Of a DNA stretch of 64,000 nucleotides, positions 23,356 through 36,404 are shown piece by piece. Below the pieces are notes generated by a model. The model made no database searches, had not been told where the DNA came from, and saw only the letters and a list, made by a program, of their open reading frames with translations. Source of the DNA: Anaspis maculata (Eukaryota > Arthropoda > Insecta > Coleoptera > Scraptiidae); assembly GCA_949128115.1 (NCBI GenBank), contig OX421965.1, positions 32,855,681 to 32,919,680 of the forward strand, read 5' to 3'. A program made the translations under genes and the position numbers. Position 1 is the stretch's first letter. Each line of letters begins with the position of its first letter.

Positions 23356-24590
23356 AAATTCAACGACGATTTTTTCATGCCCCTCCCTCCAAAACACCCG
23401 CAAAAAAATTGGAAACTATTTTTTTTTTGTTCCATAAATCTTCAAAACAACTTGCAGCGCATGGAACAATTCCTCCTTTGTCCTTCCTCCCATTTAAAGT
23501 TTTCTGAACCTGGATGGATACGTTCCAAGATTGTCCGGTGCACCGAAACACCCATAAATACGTCGACATAAAAGGCCATGAGAGATAAACACACGAAAAT
23601 ATTATCACCCATTGCGGCCCCTAATGATTGTGTTTTTCAATTAATCCTGAACGATTTTGATTTTCAAACACAAAAAAGAACGTATTAAAGTCGTCCGTTG
23701 TGGTTTTCCGCATGGGGAGTGTTTTCCATTGAGAAAATTGAATCTTTTTCGACCAAAAAAGCGCTTTGGCCGGCGTAAACCTTTACAAGACATTTTTATT
23801 GAATCTGACTTTGATTTCACTTTTCAAAACATGAATTTTTCAGTTTTTATTTCTAGATGATGAGAATACGTTTCCAGGTGTCAGTTTGAACCGCTGAAGC
23901 CAAATTCAACGACGATTTTCTCATGCCCCAGCCCCCTTCCGAAACACTTGCGAAAAAAATTAAAAATATATTTTTTTTGTTCCATTAATCTTCAAAAGAA
24001 CTTGCAGCGCATGGAGCGATTCCTCCTTTGTCCTTTCTCTCATTTGAAGTTTTTTGAACTTGGATGGATACGTTCCCAGATTGTCTGGTGCACCGAAACA
24101 CCCATAAATACGTCGACATAAGAGGCCGATGAGAGATAAGCACACGGAAATATTATCACCGCTTGCGGCCCCTATGATTGTGTTTTTCAATGAACCCTAA
24201 TCGATTTTGATTTCTCAACACGCAACAGAACGTATTCAAATCGTCTGTCGTGGCTCTCTTCATGGAAAGTGTTTTCCATCAAAAAAATTGCATCTTTTCC
24301 GACCGAAAAAGCGCTTTGGCCGGCATAAACCTCTACAAGATATTTTCATTCAATCTGACTTTGATTCTACTTTTCAAAATATGAATTTCTCAGTTTTTAT
24401 TTCTAGATGGCAAGAATACGTTTCCAGGTGTCAGTTTGACCCGCTGAAGCGAAATTCATTGACGATTTTTTCATGCTTCTCCCTCCAAAACACCCGCAAA
24501 AAAATTTAAAACTATCTTGTTTTCGTTCCATAAATCCTCAAAACAACTTGCAGCGCATGGAGCAATTCCTTCTTCCTCCGCCTTCTAAAA
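23356..24590. repeat. Satellite, about two further monomers, copy 1
   Basis: Satellite resumes in phase (anchors near 23612 and 24167) and stops at CCTTCTTCCTCCGCCTTC. These monomers are more diverged from the 551-bp group than the array core. Confidence 0.85.
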
Positions 24591-25266
24591 TTCCCAATCC
24601 AAAACCCACCCTGGAACAAGTACGTTCGACTGTATAAGTAGCTAGTTAACTATGAAGGCATGTACTTGGGTAGATAGGATTATGTAGGTATAGGTACCTA
24701 TCAAATTTTTCCAACATCAGTCATAATTGAAAGCAGGGCTGGGGCAGCAATGGGGTTTTTGGAAACCCCCTCTTGCCCTTTACGCCATTGCACTGCAAAG
24801 TCCTTTTCCTCCTTCTGTCCCTAAATCGGGTTGGATCACTATCGATTTAGGTTCGATGCTTTCCCCTGGAAACATCAAAATCCAAATGACGCGTTTTCCC
24901 CGAGAGGTTGTCGCAACCGTGGCGTGCCTAGCTGTGAGTTCTGAGACATAGAGCTGCATGCACCACACACTTCTGACGAAATACAACGCGCAAGGTTTGC
25001 GAGGACCAGACGCTAAGGCTAGCTGCTAGCTTTGACTTCCATCTGTTGTGGAGTAGTTTCTCTATTATGGGAGACATTGTAAATTACAGGTTCCTGCAAT
25101 TTGTGACCCTGTTTTGAAGGTTTGCGTAGAGCTCAGGGGGAGGAGCAGCAATGGCCGCGATGGACTCTTAATGACACAATAATATTACTCTTAGCCCTGA
25201 TTGGCAGGGTCGGTCAGGGAGACCTAATAACACAAAAATATGCCAAAAGTGATAGCTAATGTGAAT
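24591..25266 (+). other. Unique tail of cassette copy 1, possible 3' end of a retroelement
   Basis: Non-satellite sequence ending AATGTGAATAAAGTCATAA and then (TAA)n. An AATAAA-like signal followed by TAA repeats is how I-group non-LTR elements end, but no reverse transcriptase is present. A short frame at 24727-24951 has no known motif. Confidence 0.35.
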
Positions 25267-25311
25267 AAAGTCATAATAATAATAATAATAATAACAATAA
25301 TAATAATAATA
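25267..25311. repeat. (TAA)n tract between the two cassette copies
   Basis: A TAA run with one AAC interruption. It marks the junction of cassette copies 1 and 2. Confidence 0.95.
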
Positions 25312-25514
25312 CACGGAACGATGAATGTGTGTTTAAGCCTCCTCTTCCAGGACTATGATGAGGTGAAGTGAGGAAGCGGGCTAAGAGTATGTGCGTAATA
25401 ATGTCATCGGATGGCGTTGGTGTATAAGAGCTAGACTAGTACCGGCAGTTCAACCCGCTGACAGACAGACGTCGCTACTTGTGCTCGACATTGGTACTTG
25501 GGTATTACCCACCA

Positions 25515-28500
25515 ATGTTTCTGAACATATTTTCTGATGCATCCTAAGCACTCATTGAAATGTGAACATAGAGGTCCGTAGGAGATAAACACACGGAAAT
25601 ATCATCACCGCTTGCAGCCCCTCCTGATTGTGTTTTCTGATGAACCCTAATCGATTTTGATTCCGGAACATTCCACAGAACGCATTCAAGTTGTCTGTTG
25701 TGCTTTTCAGCATGAAAAATGTTTTTCATCAAAAAAATAAAATCGTTTCTGACCGAAAAAGCGTTTTAGGCGGCGTAAACCTCCACAAAACATTTTTCTT
25801 CGATCTGACTCTAATTTTACCTTTCAAAAAATGAATTTTTGAGATTTCATCTCTGGGTGATTAGAATACGTTTCCAGGTGTCGGTTTGACCCGCTGAAGC
25901 CAAATTCAACGACAATTTTTTTATGTCCCCTACACCCCCTCCAAAACACCCGCAAAAAAATTTAAAAACCATTATTAGTCGTTCCACGAATCTTCAAAAG
26001 AGCTTGCAGCGCATGGAGCAATTCCTCCTTCTTCCTTCCTCCCATTCGAAATTTTTTGAACTTGGATGGATACGTTCCAACATTGTCTGGTACACCGAAA
26101 CACCCATTAAAATGTCGACATAAGAGGCCATGAGGGATAAACACACTGAAATATTATCACCGCTTGCAGCCCCTGATGATTGTGTTTTTCAATGAACCCT
26201 ATTCGGTTTTGATTTCCAAACACGCATAAAAACCCATTCAAGCCATCTGTTGTGTTTTTGTGCATGGGAAGTGTTTTTCATAAAAAAAATTAGTTTTTCT
26301 CGACCGAAAAAGCGCTTTGGCAAGCATAAACCTTCACAAGACATTTATCTCCAATCTGACTCTAATTTTACTTTTCAAAGAATGAATTTTTCAGTTTTTA
26401 TCTTTAGATGATCAAAGCACGTTTCCAGGTGTTGGTTTGAGCTGCTGAAGCCAATATCAACGACAATTTTTTCATGTCTCCTCGACCTCCCTCCAAAAGA
26501 CGCGCGAAAAATTTCAAAACCATTTTTTTCTTCGTTCCATAAATCTTCAAAAGAGCTTGCAGCGCATGGAGCATTTCCTCCTTCTTCCTTCGTACCATTT
26601 GAAATTTTTTGAACTTGGATGATGGATACGTTCCAACATTGTCCGGTACACCAAAACACCAATCAAAATGTCGACATAAGAGGCCATGAGAGATAAACAC
26701 ACGGATATATAATCACCGCTTGCAGCCCCTAATGATTGTGTTTCTCAATTAATCCTATTCGATTTTGATTTCCAAACACGCCTAAGAACGCATTTAAGCC
26801 GTCTGTTGTGGTTTTCTGCATGGAAAATGTTTTTCATAAAAAACATTTTGTTTTTCTCGACCGAAAAAGCGCTTTGGCCGGCATAAACCTATACAAGACA
26901 TTTTTCTTGAATCTGACTCTGATTTAACTTTCCAAAAAATGAATTTTCAAGTTTTCATCTCTAGATGATTAGAATACGTTTCCAGGTGTCGGTTTGACCC
27001 GCTGAAGCCAAATTCAACGACGATTTTTTCATGTCCCCTCTACCTCCCTCCAAAAGACGCGCGAAAAATTTCAAAACCTTTTTTTTTTTCGTTCCATAAA
27101 TTTTCAAAAGAGCTTGCAGCGCATGGAGCAATTCCTGCTTCTTCCTTCCCACCATTTGAGATTTTTTGAACTTGGATGGATACTTTCCAACATTGTCCGG
27201 TACACCGAAACACCCATCAAAATGTCGACATAAGAGGCCATGAGAGATAAACACACGGATAACTTATGACCGCTTGCAGCCCCTAATGATTGTGTTTTTC
27301 AATTAATCCTATTTGATTTTGATTTCCGAACACGCCTAATAACGCATTTAAGCCGTCTGTTGTGGTTTTCTGCATATAAAGTGTTTTTCATAAAAAACAT
27401 TTTGTTTTTCTCGACCGAAAAAGCGCTTTGGCCGGCATAAACCTTTACAAGACATTTTTCTTGAATATAACACTGATTTAACTTTCTAAAAAATGAATTT
27501 TCAAGTTTTCATCTCTGGATGATTAGAATACGTTTCCAAGTGTCGGTTTGACCCGCTGAAGCCAAATTCAACGACGATTTTTTCATGTCCCCTCTACCTC
27601 CCTCCAAAAGACGCGCGAAAAATTTCAAAACCATTTTTTTTTGTTCCTTAAATCTTCAAAAGAGCTTGCAGCGCATGGAGCAATTCCTCCTTCTTCCTTC
27701 CTACCATTTGAAATTTTTTTTTACTTGGATGGATACGTTCCAACATTGTCTGGTACACCGAAACACCCATCAAAATGTCGACATAAAAGGCCATGAGAGA
27801 TAAACACACGGATATATTATCACCGCTTGCAGCTCCTAATGATTGTGTTTCTCAATTAATCCTATTCGATTTTGATTTCCGAACACGCCTAATAACGCAT
27901 TTAAGCCGTCTGTTGTGGTTCTCCACATGGAAAGTGTTTTTCATCAAAAAAATTGAATTTTTCTCAACCTAAAAAGCGCTTTGGCCGGCGTAAGCCTTTA
28001 CAAGACTTTTTTTTTTCATCTGACTCTAATTTTATATTTCAAAATATGAATTTTCCAGTTTTCATTTCCAGATGATAAGAATACGTTTCCAGGTGTCAGA
28101 TTGACCCGCTGAAGCCAAATTCAACTGCCATTTTTTCATGTCCCCCACCTTATTACAGAACACCTTCAAAAAAATTTGAAAACCATTTTTTTTCGTTCCA
28201 TAAATTTTCAAAACAACTTGCAGCGCATGGAGCAATTCCCATTTTGTCCTTCCTCCCATTCGAAATTTTTTGAACTTGGATGGATACGTTCCAACATTGT
28301 CTGGTACACCGAAACACCCATTAAAATGTCGACATAAGAGGCCATGAGGGATAAACACACTGAAATATTATCACCGCTTGCAGCCCCTGATGATTGTGTT
28401 TTTCAATGAACCCTATTCGGTTTTGATTTCCAAACACGCATAAAAACCCATTCAAGCCATCTGTTGTGTTTTTGTGCATGGGAAGTGTTTTTCATAAAAA

Positions 28501-31500
28501 AAATTAGTTTTTCTCGACCGAAAAAGCGCTTTGGCAAGCATAAACCTTCACAAGACATTTATCTCCAATCTGACTCTAATTTTACTTTTCAAAGAATGAA
28601 TTTTTCAGTTTTTATCTTTAGATGATCAAAGCACGTTTCCAGGTGTTGGTTTGAGCTGCTGAAGCCAATATCAACGACAATTTTTTCATGTCTCCTCGAC
28701 CTCCCTCCAAAAGACGCGCGAAAAATTTCAAAACCATTTTTTTCTTCGTTCCATAAATCTTCAAAAGAGCTTGCAGCGCATGGAGCATTTCCTCCTTCTT
28801 CCTTCGTACCATTTGAAATTTTTTGAACTTGGATGATGGATACGTTCCAACATTGTCCGGTACACCAAAACACCAATCAAAATGTCGACATAAGAGGCCA
28901 TGAGAGATAAACACACGGATATATAATCACCGCTTGCAGCCCCTAATGATTGTGTTTCTCAATTAATCCTATTCGATTTTGATTTCCAAACACGCCTAAG
29001 AACGCATTTAAGCCGTCTGTTGTGGTTTTCTGCATGGAAAATGTTTTTCATAAAAAACATTTTGTTTTTCTCGACCGAAAAAGCGCTTTGGCCGGCATAA
29101 ACCTATACAAGACATTTTTCTTGAATCTGACTCTGATTTAACTTTCCAAAAAATGAATTTTCAAGTTTTCATCTCTAGATGATTAGAATACGTTTCCAGG
29201 TGTCGGTTTGACCCGCTGAAGCCAAATTCAACGACGATTTTTTCATGTCCCCTCTACCTCCCTCCAAAAGACGCGCGAAAAATTTCAAAACCTTTTTTTT
29301 TTTCGTTCCATAAATTTTCAAAAGAGCTTGCAGCGCATGGAGCAATTCCTGCTTCTTCCTTCCCACCATTTGAGATTTTTTGAACTTGGATGGATACTTT
29401 CCAACATTGTCCGGTACACCGAAACACCCATCAAAATGTCGACATAAGAGGCCATGAGAGATAAACACACGGATAACTTATGACCGCTTGCAGCCCCTAA
29501 TGATTGTGTTTTTCAATTAATCCTATTTGATTTTGATTTCCGAACACGCCTAATAACGCATTTAAGCCGTCTGTTGTGGTTTTCTGCATATAAAGTGTTT
29601 TTCATAAAAAACATTTTGTTTTTCTCGACCGAAAAAGCGCTTTGGCCGGCATAAACCTTTACAAGACATTTTTCTTGAATATAACACTGATTTAACTTTC
29701 TAAAAAATGAATTTTCAAGTTTTCATCTCTGGATGATTAGAATACGTTTCCAAGTGTCGGTTTGACCCGCTGAAGCCAAATTCAACGACGATTTTTTCAT
29801 GTCCCCTCTACCTCCCTCCAAAAGACGCGCGAAAAATTTCAAAACCATTTTTTTTTGTTCCTTAAATCTTCAAAAGAGCTTGCAGCGCATGGAGCAATTC
29901 CTCCTTCTTCCTTCCTACCATTTGAAATTTTTTTTTACTTGGATGGATACGTTCCAACATTGTCTGGTACACCGAAACACCCATCAAAATGTCGACATAA
30001 AAGGCCATGAGAGATAAACACACGGATATATTATCACCGCTTGCAGCTCCTAATGATTGTGTTTCTCAATTAATCCTATTCGATTTTGATTTCCGAACAC
30101 GCCTAATAACGCATTTAAGCCGTCTGTTGTGGTTCTCCACATGGAAAGTGTTTTTCATCAAAAAAATTGAATTTTTCTCAACCTAAAAAGCGCTTTGGCC
30201 GGCGTAAGCCTTTACAAGACTTTTTTTTTTCATCTGACTCTAATTTTATATTTCAAAATATGAATTTTCCAGTTTTCATTTCCAGATGATAAGAATACGT
30301 TTCCAGGTGTCAGATTGACCCGCTGAAGCCAAATTCAACTGCCATTTTTTCATGTCCCCCACCTTATTACAGAACACCTTCAAAAAAATTTGAAAACCAT
30401 TTTTTTTCGTTCCATAAATTTTCAAAACAACTTGCAGCGCATGGAGCAATTCCCATTTTGTCCTTCCTCCCATTTGAACTTTTTTGAACTTGGATGGATA
30501 CGTTCCAATATTGTCCGGTACACCGAACCACCCATAAATACGTCGACATAAAAGGCCATGAGAGATAAACACACGAAAATATTATCACCGCTTGCGGCCC
30601 CTAATGATTGTGTTTTTCAACTAATCCTGATCGATTTTGATTTTCAAACACAAAAAAGAACGTATCAAAGTCGTCCGTTGTGGTTCTCCGCATGGAAAGT
30701 GTTTTTCATCAAAAAAATTGAATTTTTCTCAACCGAAAAAGCGCTTTGACCGGCGTAATCCTTTACAAGACATTTTTCTTTCATCTGACTCTAATTTTAT
30801 TTTTCAAAATATGAATTTCCCAGTTCTCATTTCCAGATGATTAGAATACGTTTCCAGGTGTCAGATTGACCCGCTGAAGCCAAATTCAACTGCGATTTTT
30901 TCATGTCCCCCACCTTATTCCAGAACACCTTCAACAAAATTTGAAAACCATTTTTTTTCGTTCCATAAATCTTCAAAAGAACTTGCAGCGTATGGAGCAA
31001 TTCCCATTTTGTCCTTCCTCCCATTTGAACTTTTTTGAACTTGGATGGATACGTTCCAATATTGTCCGGTACACCGAACCACCCATAAATACGTCGACAT
31101 AAAAGGCCATGAGAGATAAACACACGAAAATATTATCACCGCTTGCGGCCCCTAATGATTGTGTTTTTCAACTAATCCTGATCGATTTTGATTTTCAAAC
31201 ACAAAAAAGAACGTATCAAAGTCGTCCGTTGTGTTTCTCCGCATGGAAAGTGTTTTTCATTAAAAAAATTGAATTTTTCTCAACCGAAAAAGCGCTTTGA
31301 CCGGCGTAAGCCTTTACAAGACATTTTTCTTTCATCTGACTCTAATTTTATTTTTCAAAATATGAATTTTCCAGTTCTCATTTCCAGATGATTAGAATAC
31401 GTTTCCAGGTGTCAGATTGACCCGCTGAAGCCAAATTCAACTGCGATTTTTTCATGTCCCCCACCTTATTCCAGAACACCTTCAACAAAATTTGAAAACC

Positions 31501-34500
31501 ATTTTTTTTCGTTCCATAAATCTTCAAAAGAACTTGCAGCGTATGGAGCAATTCCCATTTTGTCCTTCCTCCCATTTGAACTTTTTTGAACTTGGATGGA
31601 TACGTTCCAATATTGTCCGGTACACCGAACCACCCATAAATACGTCGACATAAAAGGCCATGAGAGATAAACACACGAAAATATTATCACCGCTTGCGGC
31701 CCCTAATGATTGTGTTTTTCAACTAATCCTGATCGATTTTGATTTTCAAACACAAAAAAGAACGTATCAAAGTCGTCCGTTGTGTTTCTCCGCATGGAAA
31801 GTGTTTTTCATTAAAAAAATTGAATTTTTCTCAACCGAAAAAGCGCTTTGACCGGCGTAAGCCTTTACAAGACATTTTTCTTTCATCTGACTCTAATTTT
31901 ATTTTTCAAAATATGAATTTTCCAGTTCTCATTTCCAGATGATTAGAATACGTTTCCAGGTGTCAGATTGACCCGCTGAAGCCAAATTCAACTGCGATTT
32001 TTTCATGTCCCCCACCTTATTCCAGAACACCTTCAACAAAATTTGAAAACCATTTTTTTTCGTTCCATAAATCTTCAAAAGAACTTGCAGCGTATGGAGC
32101 AATTCCCATTTTGTCCTTCCTCCCATTTGAACTTTTTTGAACTTGGATGGATACGTTCCAATATTGTCCGGTACACCGAACCACCCATAAATACGTCGAC
32201 ATAAAAGGCCATGAGAGATAAACACACGAAAATATTATCACCGCTTGCGGCCCCTAATGATTGTGTTTTTCAACTAATCCTGATCGATTTTGATTTTCAA
32301 ACACAAAAAAGAACGTATCAAAGTCGTCCGTTGTGTTTCTCCGCATGGAAAGTGTTTTTCATTAAAAAAATTGAATTTTTCTCAACCGAAAAAGCGCTTT
32401 GACCGGCGTAATCCTTTACAAGACATTTTTCTTTCATCTGACTCTAATTTTATTTTTCAAAATATGAATTTCCCAGTTCTCATTTCCAGATGATTAGAAT
32501 ACGTTTCCAGGTGTCAGATTGACCCGCTGAAGCCAAATTCAACTGCCATTTTTTCATGTCCCCCACCTTATTCCAGAACACCTTCAAAAAAATTTGAAAA
32601 CCATTTTTTTTCGTTCCATGAATTTTCAAAACAACTTGCAGCGCATGGAGCAATTCCCATTTTGTCCTTCCTTCCATTTGAACTTTTTTGAACTTGGATG
32701 GATACGTTCCAATATTGTCCGGTACACCGAACCACCCATAAATACGTCGACATAAAAGGCCATGAGAGATAAACACACGAAAATATTATCACCCATTGCG
32801 GCCCCTAATGATTGTGTTTTTCAATTAATCCTGAACAATTTTGATTTTCAAACACAAAAAAGAACGTATTAAAGTCGTCCGTTGTGGTTTTCCGCATGCA
32901 AAGTGTTTATCATCAAAAAAATTGAATTTTTCTCAACCGAAAAAGCGTTTTGGCCGGCGTAAGCCTTTACAAGACATTTTTCTTACTTCTGACTCTAGTT
33001 TTCTTTTTCAAAATATGAATTTCCCAGTTTTCATTTCTAGATGATTAGAACACGTTTCCAGGTGTCAGATTGACCCGCTGAAGCCAAATTCAACTGCGAT
33101 TTTTTCATGTCCCCCACCTTATTCCAGAACACCTTCAACAAAATTTGAAAACCATTTTTTTTCGTTCCATGAATCTTCAAAAGAACTTGCAGCGTATGGA
33201 GCAATTCCCATTTTGTTCTTCCTCCCATTTGAACTTTTTTGAACTTGGATGGATACGTTCCAATATTGTCCGGTACACCGAACCACCCATAAATACGTCG
33301 ACATAAAAGGCCATGAGAGATAAACACACGAAAATATTATCACCGCTTGCGGCCCCTAATGATTGTGTTTTTCAACTAATCCTGATCGATTTTGATTTTC
33401 AAACACAAAAAAGAACGTATCAAAGTCGTCCGTTGTGTTTCTCCGCATGGAAAGTGTTTTTCATCAAACAAATTGAATTTTTCTCAACCGAAAAAGCGCT
33501 TTGACCGGCGTAAGCCTTTACAAGACATTTTTCTTTCATCTGACTCTAATTTTATTTTTCAAAATATGAATTTTCCAGTTTTCATTTCCAGATGATAAGA
33601 ATACGTTTCCAAATGTCAGATTGACCCGCTAAAGCCAAATTCAACTGCCATTTTTTCATGTCCCCCACCTTATTCCAGAACACCTTCAAAAAAAATTGAA
33701 AACCATTTTTTTTCGTTCCATAAATTTTCAAAACAACTTGCAGCGCATGGAGCAATTCCCATTTTGTCCTTCCTCCCATTTGAACTTTTTTGAACTTGGA
33801 TGGATACGTTCCAATATTGTCCGGTACACCGAACCACCCATAAATACGTCGACATAAAAGGCCATGAGAGATAAACACACGAAAATATTATCACCCATTG
33901 CGGCCCCTAATGATTGTGTTTTTCAATTAATCCTGAACGATTTTGATTTTCAAACACAAAAAAGAACGTATTAAAGTCGTCCGTTGTGGTTTTCCGCATG
34001 GAAAGTGTTCATCATCAAAAAAATTGAATTTTTCTCAACCGAAAAAGCGTTTTGGCCGGCGTAAGCCTTTACAAGACATTTTTCTTTCATCTGACTCTAA
34101 TTTTATTTTTCAAAATATGAATTTTCCAGTTCTCATTCCCAGATGATTAGAATACGTTTCCAGGTGTCAGATTGACCCGCTGAAGCCAAATTCAACTGCG
34201 ATTTTTTCATGTTCCCCACCTTATTCCAGAACACCTTCAACAAAATTTGAAAACCATTTTTTTTCGTTCCATAAATCTTCAAAAGAACTTGCAGCGCATG
34301 GAGCAATTCCCATTTTGTCCTTCCTCCCATTTGAACTTTTTTGAACTTGGATGAATACGTTCCAACATTGTCCGGTACACCGGAACACCCATAAATACGT
34401 CTACATAAAAGGCCATGAGAGATAAACACACGAAAATATTATCACCCATTGCGGCCCCTAATGATTGTGTTTTTCAATTAATCCTGAACGATTTTGATTT

Positions 34501-35440
34501 TCAAACACAAAAAAGAACGTATTAAAGTCGTCCGTTGTGGTTTTCCGCATGGAAAGTGTTCATCATCAAAAAAATTGAATTTTTCTCAACCGAAAAAGCG
34601 TTTTGGCCGGCGTAAGCCTTTACAAGACATTTTTCTTTCATCTGACTCTAATTTTATTTTTCAAAATATGAATTTTCCAGTTCTCATTCCCAGATGATTA
34701 GAATACGTTTCCAGGTGTCAGATTGACCCGCTGAAGCCAAATTCAACTGCGATTTTTTCATGTTCCCCACCTTATTCCAGAACACCTTCAACAAAATTTG
34801 AAAACCATTTTTTTTCGTTCCATAAATCTTCAAAAGAACTTGCAGCGCATGGAGCAATTCCCATTTTGTCCTTCCTCCCATTTGAACTTTTTTGAACTTG
34901 GATGAATACGTTCCAACATTGTCCGGTACACCGGAACACCCATAAATACGTCTACATAAAAGGTCATGAGAGATAAACACACGAAAATATTATCACCCAT
35001 TGCGGCCACTAATAATTGTGTTTTTCAATGAACTCTAATCGATTTTGATTTTCAAACACGCAAAACAACGTATTCAAGTCATCCGTTGTGGTTTTCCGCA
35101 TGAAAAGTGCTTTTCATCAAAAAATTGAATCTTCTTCTACCGAAAAAGTGTTTTGGCCGGCGTAAACCTTCACAAGACATTTTTCTTCCATCTGGCTCTA
35201 ATTTAATTTTTCAAAATATGAATTTTCCATTTTTTATTTCTAGATGATTAGAATACGTTTCCAGGTGTCAGTTTGACCCGCTGAAGCCAAATTCAACGAC
35301 GATTTCTTCGTCTCCCCCACCCCTTCCAAAACACCTTCAAAAAAATTTGCAATCCATTTTTTTTCGTTTCATAAATCTTCAAAAGAACTTGCAGCGCACG
35401 GAGCAATTCTCCCTTTGTCCTTTCTCCCATTGGAAATTTC
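25515..35440. repeat. Satellite array 2: about 18 monomers of 551-554 bp
   Basis: Same satellite as array 1. The monomer near 28.06-28.36 kb is a chimera. Its part up to the CTTCCTCCCATT at 28246-28260 matches the 30.3 kb monomer, and its part beyond matches the 26.0 kb monomer. This is the junction left by an unequal exchange that duplicated four monomers. Confidence 0.95.
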
Positions 35441-36368
35441 TAGCGCACTTTCCCAAAAAATGGGAAAAAGGCGCTTTTAGTTTCACTTTGTCCGTCCGTC
35501 CGTCTGTCCGTCCGTCTTTACCCGGGATAACTCCTCAGGGAAGAAAGATATCGATGTGGTGTAAACGCTGATCAATAATACATATGTCCAGGATGTCAAG
35601 TTGACTTTTGGTTTTTTGTTATTCTGCCGCCATCTTCGATCCGCCATTTTGAATTTCTTTTAAAGTGATCCGATTGAGATGAAATTTGTAGGCAATCTAA
35701 ACCACATCAAGATCTATCCAATTTTCGACAATTGATGCCCCGCCGCCATCTTGTATTTTCACTATTGAACATGTTTCCAAGTGATAGAACTAGGAGAATA
35801 ATGCCTCAACGAAAAGAGATATCGATGTGGTGCAAACGCCAATCGAATACGTACGTGACCACCATATAAAGTTGACCAATGATTTTTGTCACTTGGCCGC
35901 AATCTTCGATCCGCCATTTTGAATTTCTCTGGAAGTGGTCCGATTTGCGTGAGATTCACAGGCAATGTAAACTTCATCAAAATACATCCGATTTTGGACA
36001 AATGATGCTCTGCCGCCATCTTGGCCGCCATATTGAAATTTCTCATCATTCAACGATTTTCATGGAGCTTGGGACTTACCTCTTACCTCTTTTTCGTATG
36101 ATCATTCCTATTCTTCAGTCAAATTTCAACATTCTGCCACCATCTTGGCCGCCATATTAAAATATCCTCGGAAATATCTTATTAGTGAAACGATTTTCAT
36201 GAAACTTGGGACTTAATCTTGTCTATAGTACGATTCATTTTGATTTTAGAGCCAAATTTCATGATTCTGACGCTATTTTGGCCGCCATATTGAAATTTCT
36301 GCCCAAAAAACGGTGGAACCCTAATTAACATTTTGCGTTCACTAACCCTCCTAAAGGGAAGTGCGCTA
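35441..36368. mobile_element. TIR element of about 0.93 kb inside the satellite, copy 2
   Basis: Counterpart of 21048-21975 at an offset of 14,393 bp, with very few base changes (for example a G to A near 35969). It was carried by the cassette duplication and was not inserted twice. Confidence 0.65.
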
Positions 36369-36404
36369 CTTAGCCTAGCCTCATGCCCATGAGGCATATT
36401 CACT

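Larger units (their letters stand above)
13689..25266. repeat. Cassette copy 1 (11.6 kb) of a tandem segmental duplication
   Basis: It begins TACACGGAACGATGAATG and ends AATGTGAATAAAGTCATAA. The same start and end bound copy 2. It contains a 551-554 bp satellite array, a 0.93 kb TIR element, a 0.96 kb insertion, more satellite and a 0.68 kb unique tail. Offset to copy 2 is 11,625 bp at the left side and 14,393 bp at the right; the difference is five extra monomers in copy 2. Single-base differences (for example near 15236/26858 and 21576/35969) show that the copies are not simply the same read placed twice. Confidence 0.9.

Noticed and set aside
13890..35440. CRISPR-like or other repeat-spacer array
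   Set aside because: The repeats are 551 bp head-to-tail monomers with no unique spacers, in eukaryotic DNA.
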